DNA of 7,202 nt, taken from the NCBI GenBank assembly GCA_019309945.1, contig JAFDFH010000117.1, forward strand, positions 1 to 7,202, given 5' to 3'. Position 1 is the first letter of the stretch, and each line of letters opens with the position of its first letter. The notes below the pieces were generated by a model. The model saw only the letters and a list, made by a program, of their open reading frames with translations. It did not search any database and was not told the DNA's origin. This stretch comes from Deltaproteobacteria bacterium (GTDB lineage: Bacteria > Desulfobacterota > Desulfobacteria > Desulfobacterales > JAFDFH01). Below are positions 1-6,109 of the stretch, in pieces. Both the position numbers and the translations under genes were made by a program.

Positions 1-251
1 CGCTGCGCCATCCGCTAATTTTTTTCAATACGGCCAAAACTTGCCGTTAAGGGCGCCTAACAGTGCCCCGCGCACGGGATCTAAAATGAGTGTGTCGCTT
101 AGCACAAACAGGCTGCAATTAACAATTTATGCTGTTCGGATCACTGTAAGCCGCCCTAAACGGCTTCAAACAGTTGCCCGCTTTGAAAAAAATTACCGGA
201 TGATTCCGCTGGTATGTTTAACTGTTTAACCATAAGTTTTTGAGAAGTTAC
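1..251. repeat. Inverted-repeat (MITE-like) element, left copy, cut by the window start
   Basis: This 251-base stretch holds no credible gene but has clear repeat structure. Bases 1-26 match 7177-7202 with one mismatch. The reverse complement of 185-210 matches bases 1-26 at about 19-20 of 26 positions, sharing the core catccg, one variable base, then taatttttttc. The outer end, 240-251 (ttgagaagttac), is the exact reverse complement of 7149-7160, the outer end of the right copy. Inside are small hairpins: 31-34 with 43-46, 63-66 with 72-75, and 148-153 (aagccg) with 161-166 (cggctt). I read it as a non-coding palindromic element whose other end lies upstream of the window. For transcripts leaving the kinase gene, a short stem (cgga/tccg) followed by seven U at 192-186 could act as a weak terminator; this is only a possibility. 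No transposase is encoded and I cannot define a target duplication. Confidence 0.6.
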
Positions 252-298
252 GAATAAGACATCTAACCTTTTGGGATGATCTTAGTTTTGATGAATTT

Positions 299-1525
299 TC
301 ACTGATTTTCATCATAGTAGGTTGAGTAATATTGATAATACCCCTCCTTTTTAAGATCCACCCCGTTTAGGGCCACACCGATAAGGTTGGCATGGGCTCT
401 TTGGAGCTGATCCACCGTCTTTTTAATCCCTTCCCGTTTGATTTGACCGGCTTTGACAATAAGGACGACGCAATCGGCTTGAGGGGCGATCAGAAGGGCA
501 TCGCTTGTAAGTAAAACCGGCGGTGTATCGATTATCAGAACATCGAATCGGCGACTCAAATAGGATAGTAAAAATGACATTCGTTCAGACCCTAAAAGCT
601 CAGCCGGCTTCGGCGGGAGCGGACCGCTGGGCAAAAGAAAGAGGTTCTCTGCCGGGGTGCTTATAATGGCGCTGTCGATTGCGCTTTGCAGATAGCAAAA
701 TTCTTCCTGCCCGATGAGGGCCTGTCGGTAAAGCTGAGGCAAATTCGCAGGATTAAAGGAGCTTTGTTCAAAATGTGATTCAGGTAATTTTTCAAAAGCA
801 AAGGTTCCGGATTTGAACTGCAGTGCGATCCGGAGCCCCTCCATCATGTGAAGAATAATAAAGCCGGCTATGTCATCCTCTTTTACAAGCCCCATATTGA
901 TCAATATGAACCCCAGTTTCTGGCCGGTGTTCTTGGCTCGGGTCAGGGCTTGCTCGGCCTGTTCCCGGGAGAGCAGTTGGTTTTTGACCAGCAGGGCGGC
1001 CATTTTTTTTTCATCCGGCCGCGTCATCCATTGGACATCCTGAAGCTCTCCATTTAGAAAATACATGCGGATATGCTCTGTTCCTTCGGTGAGATCCAAA
1101 AGGCCGGTCTTTTTTTGAAAGGAGATTAGCCGAATAAGATCACTCACCCCGAAGGTCGTGAGGGCACCCGATCGGATATCCGTACTAAACGTTTCGGCGA
1201 GCAACCCGCTGATGCCCGGCGCATGATGGGTTTGAATCAAATGATGCAACGTCGGTTTGCGCAAATCAGCATCGATCATTAAGACCGTTTTGCCGGCCTG
1301 AGCCATGGTGTAGGACAGGTTGGCCGTGCTGATGGACTTTCCCTCCCCGGCACCGGCGCTGGTAATTAAAAGGGACCGAAAATCCTTTTCCAAAAAAGAA
1401 AAGTGAATATTGGTCCGCAGGGAACGATAACTTTCAGCAAAACGGGAATTTGTGGGGTAGTCGCTCAAAAACAGATCGGATAAGTTTTCCGTTTTATTTT
1501 TTCGTATGGTCGCGTTTAGTTTCAT
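299..1525 (-). CDS. BY-family protein tyrosine kinase (CpsD/CapB/Wzc-C type) with an inserted PATAN/DUF4388 domain
   Basis: This is a cytoplasmic ATP-dependent tyrosine autokinase that partners the Wzz-like protein encoded just upstream and controls polysaccharide assembly by cycling its phosphorylation. Visible motifs in order: E31-x2-R34-x2-R37, the oligomerisation motif of BY kinases; Walker A with GAGEGKS (K63); Walker A' VLMIDADLRKP at 81-91; Walker B VLIIDTPP at 329-336 (D333); and a C-terminal tyrosine cluster with six Tyr in residues 396-404. Typical stand-alone BY kinases have about 220-250 residues; this one has 408. The excess, about residues 118-265, lies between Walker A' and Walker B. 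It reads as a PATAN/DUF4388 domain: a DLIRLISFQKKTGLLDL start, a YFLNGEL strand pair, an inner helical pair with KLGFILINMGLV, then an SGTFAFEKL end. The flanking kinase segments (GISGLLAE before, ENLFLLPSGPLPPKPAELLGS after) are intact and in one frame, so this is an in-frame insertion rather than a broken gene. The ATG at 1525 fits the family's N-terminus but has no clear Shine-Dalgarno. It is the last gene of the cluster, 93 bases after the Wzz gene. Confidence 0.93.
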   Translation of the reverse strand: MKLNATIRKNKTENLSDLFLSDYPTNSRFAESYRSLRTNIHFSFLEKDFRSLLITSAGAGEGKSISTANLSYTMAQAGKTVLMIDADLRKPTLHHLIQTHHAPGISGLLAETFSTDIRSGALTTFGVSDLIRLISFQKKTGLLDLTEGTEHIRMYFLNGELQDVQWMTRPDEKKMAALLVKNQLLSREQAEQALTRAKNTGQKLGFILINMGLVKEDDIAGFIILHMMEGLRIALQFKSGTFAFEKLPESHFEQSSFNPANLPQLYRQALIGQEEFCYLQSAIDSAIISTPAENLFLLPSGPLPPKPAELLGSERMSFLLSYLSRRFDVLIIDTPPVLLTSDALLIAPQADCVVLIVKAGQIKREGIKKTVDQLQRAHANLIGVALNGVDLKKEGYYQYYSTYYDENQ

Positions 1526-1537
1526 TTGATAGATTTT

Positions 1538-1551
1538 GATAAAATTTTATC
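1538..1551. promoter_or_regulatory. Perfect 14-bp AT-rich palindrome before the kinase gene
   Basis: The sequence gataaaattttatc equals its own reverse complement and lies 13-26 bases upstream of the kinase ATG. It could be an operator half-site pair. It also contains a TATAAT-like box: on the minus strand TAAAAT lies 16 bases after TTCAAT, a poor -35. The region is very AT-rich, so a chance origin is quite possible. There is no good ribosome binding site in this spacer. Confidence 0.25.
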
Positions 1552-1566
1552 GTTTTTCCTTAAAAA

Positions 1567-1603
1567 TTGAATTCCTGCGTTTTATTGCAGAAATTTAATT
1601 CAA
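1567..1603 (-). promoter_or_regulatory. Intercistronic hairpin between the Wzz-like gene and the kinase gene
   Basis: An interrupted inverted repeat sits in the 93-base gap: ttgaatt (1567-1573) pairs with aattcaa (1597-1603), and inside it ctgc (1575-1578) pairs with gcag (1587-1590) around an 8-base loop. In the transcript it is followed by a short U-rich run (AAUUUUUAAGG). It may be a weak terminator or attenuator, or an RNA-processing site that sets the kinase level apart from the upstream genes. The stem is mostly A-U and the inner asymmetry is large, so the folding strength is modest. Confidence 0.35.
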
Positions 1604-1618
1604 AAAGTGTGAAGCGAG

Positions 1619-3151
1619 CTAAGGTTTAGGTTTTAGTCCCGCACGTTTAGAGCGATAACCATAAGTTTCACCCTTGCCCTTGGCAGCCAAAGGGATAATC
1701 GCAAGGACCGGTAAACCGAGATATTTCTCTACGTCCTCTTCCGTACGCAGGGACCGGTCCAGATATTCCCACAGAAAACTGATGCCGATTCCGATCATCA
1801 GTCCCAGGATTGCACCTAACAAAAGATTACGCTTCTTGTTCGGGTTGATCGGATACATGGGCAATTGCGCCTTTTCCGTAATGCGTACGTTTGAAACATC
1901 GATGTTCCCGGTGATATCCACTTCCTTTAAGCGGACCAGCAGCGCATCGTACAGCTTCTGGTTCATCTCCACATTCCGTTTTAAAATCGTATGCTGGAGC
2001 TCCTGCTTGTTGGTCTCCATGCCTTCCCGTTCAAAATCGGCCATGGTCTGCTGCAGTGCTTTTTCCCGGGACAACAGCACCGCCTGCTTGGCCTTAAGAT
2101 TGCCCAGCTCTTTTTTGATCTCCTGATTCAACCGGAGGCGGGTTTGATCAATGTTGCTCTTGATCTGAATAATCTTGGCGTGTTTGGATTTGTAAACCTT
2201 GGCCAGGCGTGAAAGTTCCAGCTCGGCAGCCAACAGTTGACCATAAAGGTTCTTGATCAGTTCGTTCTCGACTAAGGATCGCAAAAGAGCAGTGTCCCGG
2301 CCGGATTCAGAGATCCGTTCTAATTGCTCAAGCCTGGTGTCCAGTTCGATCCGCTGGTTGCGAGCCTGAAGATAGGCATCATTAAATTCCGTTATTTTCT
2401 GGGCAATAACGTTTTGCCTGCCTTCCATGGAAATTAATTTTTCACGCTGTTTATAGGTTAGGAACTCTTCCTCCGCATCTTCCAGCTTTTTCTTCATTTC
2501 ATACAGACGATCGGTGAGCCATTTCATGGTGTCCCGGGTGGATTTCATGCGGTTGTTAATGTTAAAATCAATATAGGACTGGGCCAGTGAATTGGCAACA
2601 TCCATAGCCCTTCCGGGGGAAGGGCTGGAAACGTTGATTTTCAAAAGACGGGTGTCCTCGATATTCTCTATGCGAATCATACCTTTTAAGGCTTGGACAA
2701 AGCCGGTACGCCGATCCTCGGTCAGGGGCAACGCCTTTTTACGCCTGAGCAAAAGACCCATGTTTTTTTTGAAATTGGACCAAAACTGTTTTAACGCATT
2801 GACTTCGATGAATTCCTGCTTGGCCCGTTTGGGGTCCACCTGGTCCAGCTTCAGGTCCCGGACAACCTGTTCCAGGACCGGTCGGGAGGTAATCAGTTCG
2901 AAATGGGTGTTAAACGACAACGATTCGGACATGTAAGTTTCATAACTCATCGACTGACCGGAGATCGGCGAGCGGGTCACTTTTTTGTCAATAATTAAGG
3001 TGGTAGTGGCTTGGTAGATCGGTATCAGCCGGGAATTGTAGCGTAGCACCAGGGCCATCATCACGGTCAGGGAAATGATAAGGACCCACTTGTGCCGGAT
3101 CAGTAAATGATAATATTCTGTAAGCGGAATGGTTTTTTCATCTGCGGACAT
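1619..3151 (-). CDS. Wzz/PCP-2-type polysaccharide chain-length regulator with GNVR region
   Basis: This is an inner-membrane polysaccharide co-polymerase that sets polymer length and couples the cytoplasmic kinase to the periplasmic exporter. The 510 residues show the family plan: a short cytoplasmic N-terminus (LTEYYHLLIRHKW), a first membrane helix at about 22-37, a Wzz-type periplasmic part (YQATTTLIIDKK at 46-57), a long charged coiled coil at about 205-375, a GNVR-like block at about 385-432 (LYDALLVRLKEVDITGNI, then AQLPMYPINPNKK), and a second membrane helix at about 441-461. It ends with the cytoplasmic EYLDRSLRTEEDVEKYLGLP motif common to proteins of this group. The tail stops about 30 residues later with a basic, Pro/Lys-rich end. 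The kinase is therefore split onto its own gene, as in CapA/CapB pairs, and not fused as in Wzc. The start at 3151 fits the family N-terminus, though no Shine-Dalgarno is visible. The gap to the OPX gene is 46 bases, which supports one transcript. Confidence 0.93.
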   Translation of the reverse strand: MSADEKTIPLTEYYHLLIRHKWVLIISLTVMMALVLRYNSRLIPIYQATTTLIIDKKVTRSPISGQSMSYETYMSESLSFNTHFELITSRPVLEQVVRDLKLDQVDPKRAKQEFIEVNALKQFWSNFKKNMGLLLRRKKALPLTEDRRTGFVQALKGMIRIENIEDTRLLKINVSSPSPGRAMDVANSLAQSYIDFNINNRMKSTRDTMKWLTDRLYEMKKKLEDAEEEFLTYKQREKLISMEGRQNVIAQKITEFNDAYLQARNQRIELDTRLEQLERISESGRDTALLRSLVENELIKNLYGQLLAAELELSRLAKVYKSKHAKIIQIKSNIDQTRLRLNQEIKKELGNLKAKQAVLLSREKALQQTMADFEREGMETNKQELQHTILKRNVEMNQKLYDALLVRLKEVDITGNIDVSNVRITEKAQLPMYPINPNKKRNLLLGAILGLMIGIGISFLWEYLDRSLRTEEDVEKYLGLPVLAIIPLAAKGKGETYGYRSKRAGLKPKP

Positions 3152-3197
3152 ATCAATAACTTACAACTATCGTTTCAAAACTAAAAGCAAAGATCAT

Positions 3198-4544
3198 TTA
3201 CAGCCATGTCTCGGGAACATGGATTCGATCCCCGGGCTTCAACTCAATGTCCCGGATTTTCCCGGCCTTCACATGGTTGAGGTTTATTTTAATAATTTCT
3301 CTCTGGTCGGTTGTGTTACGGATGATTTTCGTTCGATTGGGAGCCGCAAAAGTGTTAAAACCACCCGCTATAATGCAGGCATTCAAAGCGGTTATTCCAG
3401 GAAGAAAATCATAGGCCCCCGGTTTTTTCACTTCGCCTTCCAAATATATTTTTGATTCGGCCAGATCCAATGATTCCTTTAGCGGAATGTATACCACATC
3501 GCCGGGTTGTAGGATCAGGTTGATGCGCATGTCACCCTTTTCGATCAGCTGCCGGAGATCCACTTTCACGGGTTCGGAACGGGAAACCAGATGCTCGACC
3601 TTTGCCCCTGACATGACGGCATCAGCGGAGCTTCGCAGAATATAGGCCTGATTTCCGCGTTCAGGTAAAAGGCCTCCGGCTTTGGCGATCAATACCAAAA
3701 GGGTGGTTGCGCTGGTCATATTATACAGACCCGGCAACTTAACCGCGCCCGTGATGTAATACTGCAGGCTGTGGTACTGAGCGATCTGGACATTTACTTT
3801 GGGGTCAACGAAATAATCTCTGGCTAAGGGTGCGGTGATTCGCTTTTCGAGCTGGGTGGGAGTCAGGCCCCCGGCCATGATCGAACCGATGAAGGGTGTA
3901 TTGATCCTACCCTGGGCCGATACGGTTAAGGACGACTCATGTTGTTTTTCACCACCCGCATAAATGCTGATCGTCATGACATCGCGGGGACCAATCCGGT
4001 AAGCCGTTGCTTTTTGCATGCTCTTTTGGTATCCGCTTAAGAGCTTTTGAGTCTCACCGGCATTTTCAGGTGCTGTCCATTTATTGGTTTTCCCGGTTTC
4101 GGTCTGTGCGTCCGGTGGCGGTTCGACCGCTGCTTTAACCGTTCGGACAGGATCCATTTTTTTTTCTTCCGGGACGATGTTGAGTTCCATTAGATCAAGG
4201 TATTCCCCAAAGATCCAACCCTGCTGAGTATCCGTAAAGAATATTTTGATCCACTCACCCTTTTTCCCGAGAACTTTCACCGCGGATCCTTTTTTAATGA
4301 TGCTTGCAACAACCTTTGCATCCAGACCCGGTCCCTGCCGAATATTCACCCGGTTGGCTTTTAAGAACCCAATCCGGGTAGTGCGGGTTCCCGGGTTAGG
4401 GACAGAGGTTGAGATGGCTGTGGCGAAGCTTTCAGGCTGGGAAAGCGCTTGCGTTGGTATTCCGATGGTCACGCCCAGCGTCACTACCCAGAAACTGATG
4501 ATGAGCCACCTGACGCTTGTTTCATTTGTCATGTTTTTTATCAT
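3198..4544 (-). CDS. Periplasmic OPX (Wza-family) polysaccharide export protein with N-terminal SH3 domain
   Basis: This is the polysaccharide export protein that carries the polymer across the periplasm to the outer membrane. A signal peptide (core about 13-29, cleavage probably after ALS at 33-35) is followed by a bacterial SH3 domain at about 58-117 (NRVNIRQGPGLDAKVV, KKGEWIKIFF, GWIFGEYLD), a Pro/Glu-rich linker to about 170, the Poly_export (PES) domain at about 180-257 starting with AYRIGPRDVMTISI, a first SLBB domain at about 262-353 and a second at about 366-446. Two things differ from E. coli Wza. The mature N-terminus has no lipobox cysteine, and the protein stops right after the last SLBB strand (KPGDRIHVPETWL) without the amphipathic C-terminal helix that forms the Wza outer-membrane pore. 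This matches the OPX class that needs a separate beta-barrel partner, and a barrel gene lies 84 bases upstream. The SH3 domain may hold the protein at peptidoglycan (inference). The start is supported by alignment with the SH3-Cache paralogue and a weak AGGG four bases before the ATG. Confidence 0.93.
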   Translation of the reverse strand: MIKNMTNETSVRWLIISFWVVTLGVTIGIPTQALSQPESFATAISTSVPNPGTRTTRIGFLKANRVNIRQGPGLDAKVVASIIKKGSAVKVLGKKGEWIKIFFTDTQQGWIFGEYLDLMELNIVPEEKKMDPVRTVKAAVEPPPDAQTETGKTNKWTAPENAGETQKLLSGYQKSMQKATAYRIGPRDVMTISIYAGGEKQHESSLTVSAQGRINTPFIGSIMAGGLTPTQLEKRITAPLARDYFVDPKVNVQIAQYHSLQYYITGAVKLPGLYNMTSATTLLVLIAKAGGLLPERGNQAYILRSSADAVMSGAKVEHLVSRSEPVKVDLRQLIEKGDMRINLILQPGDVVYIPLKESLDLAESKIYLEGEVKKPGAYDFLPGITALNACIIAGGFNTFAAPNRTKIIRNTTDQREIIKINLNHVKAGKIRDIELKPGDRIHVPETWL

Positions 4545-4558
4545 GTTGCCCTATACTT
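4008..4558 (-). repeat. Duplicated signal peptide-SH3-linker module, copy A (in the OPX gene)
   Basis: The first roughly 179 codons of the OPX gene, plus a few bases of leader, are paralogous to 6587-7068. The best DNA block is 4441-4533 against 6951-7043, with 15 mismatches in 93 bases by my count (about 84% identity). At the protein level the similarity covers the signal peptide (VVTLGVTIGIP is identical), the whole SH3 domain and the short GYQK-x2-Q-x-A segment after the linker. It stops where the Poly_export domain begins. Confidence 0.85.
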
Positions 4559-4628
4559 TCCGGACACGCTGAAAGACTAACAAACAAAAACCGGTTTGGT
4601 TTCGGCTGTTCCGAGTCAGCGGTGGTTA

Positions 4629-5936
4629 TTAATTGTGAAGTACTCTTATACGACCCAACGGAAAGTTAAACTCGAAATTGATATTACAATATGTGTTTTC
4701 ATAACTGTGGCCAACCAGATTCGAACTCCGATCCGTTTTTCCTAAAACGAATAAGAGGTTCCAGCGATCGTTGATGAGGTACCGGATGCCACCCGAGATT
4801 CCGTAGACCTCATCCTCCCGGATGGCCGGATCGCCATCAGCGGTTAGACCGGTGAAATAGTCATAATCACTGAACAGGTAATACCCATAGAAGGTTAGCT
4901 TTAACTTTTTCAGGAAAAGATGTCCCATACTCAGGGTGAAACGGTTATCTGTGCGAAACCCTCCTAAATTGTTAAAATTTTTCTCATAGTCGAAAAAGAT
5001 ATGGCTTTTTATGTCCAGGGAATCACTTTCAAAAATACGTCGTCCGATCTCAAAAGACGGGGGGTTGCGCCAGCCGATCGCAAACCGGTAGGCCGGTGTA
5101 TATGCATCGGGTAAATCGGGGTCTTTAAAATCCCGATGCTGGTATCCTCCTCCGAGTTCAAAAGCGGTATATTTATATTGTTTCTGAAATATCAATAAAA
5201 GTTGATTTGAAGTATAATCATAATCTTCCTCGACTTGATCGAATGTCCAGTACTGGTACTGAAGATCGAAGGTTTTCGTACGTGAAGGGTTGTAGAGCAA
5301 GTCAACGATTCCCCGGTGTTCAACCGAGTCGTCTATGTCCGTATCGTGGTAGTTGATATCCTGCCGGCGATACCGCAGTCCCAGATCGAATCTGTCTTTT
5401 AATTGATACGTGAGCATGGGGACAAGACGATTGATATCATGCAAACGCCTCTCAGTGTTGTCCGTAAATTCGTCGTACCGATCCACGCGGCGGGTTCTAA
5501 AAAAAGAATCCCTTAATCCCAGGGTCATTCGATCCGTCAGCGCATATTTGGTATCGAAAACCCAAAAATAGCCCACATAATTCTCATCTTCAGCCGGGTG
5601 TTCACTTTGAGGCACATCACTTTTGTCATCATAGAAATACATGTCCATGGTGAAAAGGAGGTAAGTGGCGCTTTTGGCCGTGGTTACCCCGAGCTGGACC
5701 CCCGGACGGATAATATAGGTGTATACCTCCCTTGCATTATTTTCCGTCATATAAAAATTGTCATCAAAACGACCCTCAACCGTAACCATCGGCTCAATGT
5801 TAACAATGGTTGCAGCCGATCCCCGGTTAGAAAAAAAACAGATGCAAAATAGAATTATCAAAACAATCGTGAAGCGTTTCTGAATGAGAGGGTCAGCGGA
5901 TAAAATTTTCGCCTTCCCCGCCTGCGTGCAACGCAC
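4629..5936 (-). CDS. Outer-membrane beta-barrel protein, probable polysaccharide secretion porin
   Basis: From the GTG at 5936 this is a 435-residue exported protein: a hydrophobic signal segment at about 23-36 ending in NRGSAA, then a mature part made almost wholly of alternating aromatic/polar strands broken by Asp/Asn/Gly-rich turns (for example YELGG-like and RYLINDRWNLLFVLGK stretches). This is the pattern of a transmembrane beta-barrel of perhaps 16-18 strands. It resembles the beta-barrel porin-2/PEP-CTERM-associated barrel proteins of EPS loci, but the family name is uncertain. Placed before an OPX gene whose product lacks a membrane-spanning part, it probably forms the outer-membrane exit, like the Wzp porins of Myxococcus. 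The last strand ends FPLGRIRVLHN, without the usual terminal aromatic. The start is uncertain: an ATG at 6032 gives 467 residues, but it adds an unlikely N-terminus over an 11-base homopolymer and puts the signal peptide about 60 residues in. GTG 5936 lies 12 bases after AGGAGG; a CTG at 5942 would have ideal spacing. Confidence 0.85.
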   Translation of the reverse strand: MRCTQAGKAKILSADPLIQKRFTIVLIILFCICFFSNRGSAATIVNIEPMVTVEGRFDDNFYMTENNAREVYTYIIRPGVQLGVTTAKSATYLLFTMDMYFYDDKSDVPQSEHPAEDENYVGYFWVFDTKYALTDRMTLGLRDSFFRTRRVDRYDEFTDNTERRLHDINRLVPMLTYQLKDRFDLGLRYRRQDINYHDTDIDDSVEHRGIVDLLYNPSRTKTFDLQYQYWTFDQVEEDYDYTSNQLLLIFQKQYKYTAFELGGGYQHRDFKDPDLPDAYTPAYRFAIGWRNPPSFEIGRRIFESDSLDIKSHIFFDYEKNFNNLGGFRTDNRFTLSMGHLFLKKLKLTFYGYYLFSDYDYFTGLTADGDPAIREDEVYGISGGIRYLINDRWNLLFVLGKTDRSSNLVGHSYENTYCNINFEFNFPLGRIRVLHN

Positions 5937-5944
5937 AAGCAGGC
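5920..5944 (-). promoter_or_regulatory. GC-rich hairpin over the start of the beta-barrel gene
   Basis: In the transcript gcctgc (5944-5939) pairs with gcaggc (5925-5920), and inside it gtgc pairs with gcac around a 3-base loop with a 2-base bulge. It begins four bases after the AGGAGG Shine-Dalgarno, and the candidate GTG start lies within the inner stem. It could limit access to the start codon, or be a REP-like palindrome inserted into the gene's leader. If the start is downstream of it, no ribosome site is visible there. Confidence 0.5.
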
Positions 5945-5948
5945 TTGA

Positions 5949-5954
5949 CCTCCT
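5949..5954 (-). promoter_or_regulatory. Strong Shine-Dalgarno (AGGAGG) of the beta-barrel gene
   Basis: AGGAGG is the best ribosome binding site in the window. It lies inside the longer open frame that begins at 6032, which argues that translation starts after it. The in-frame candidates are CTG 5942 (6-base spacing) and GTG 5936 (12-base spacing). No in-frame ATG precedes the signal peptide at a suitable distance. Confidence 0.6.
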
Positions 5955-5990
5955 ATAAAATTGAACATTTTGGAACGGCCGCTTTGTTTT

Positions 5991-6001
5991 AAAAAAAAAA
6001 A
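5991..6001. repeat. Eleven-base homopolymer (A on +, T on -) before the beta-barrel gene
   Basis: An unbroken run of eleven A on the plus strand (U in the transcript) lies about 55 bases upstream of the GTG start, in the 173-base gap after the SH3-Cache gene. No GC-rich stem precedes it, so it is not a standard intrinsic terminator. Tracts of this length are prone to slippage and can change promoter spacing or, if the ATG at 6032 is used, the reading frame. Confidence 0.7.
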
Positions 6002-6109
6002 TAACAAGATTGAGTTTCAGGTCGAATTCCATCTTTATCAGGTGAGCCTGGCGGACATTTCCATATTAAATCATTCAGGTTTTTGGCAATCCAATCCCGG
6101 TGTCTCTCT

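Noticed and set aside
41..229. A 62-residue open frame on the plus strand
   Set aside because: It lies wholly within the palindromic repeat element, has no ribosome site, and reads as low-complexity translation of repeat DNA.
55..268. Possible integron attC site: GCCTAAC at 55-61 fits RYYYAAC and GTTAGAT on the minus strand near 262-268 fits GTTRRRY
   Set aside because: The two motifs are not placed as complementary ends of one folded site, and the inner pairs expected of attC are not seen. The region is better explained by the repeat element.
1674..2126. A 150-residue plus-strand frame opposite the Wzz-like gene, and similar plus-strand frames elsewhere
   Set aside because: They are antisense shadows of well-supported genes, with Ser/Arg/Phe-rich composition and no ribosome sites or recognisable domains.
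4588..4597. Palindrome aaaccggttt between the beta-barrel and OPX genes as a terminator
   Set aside because: The stem is only about five base pairs and the following U run is broken. The short gap and functional link argue for read-through.
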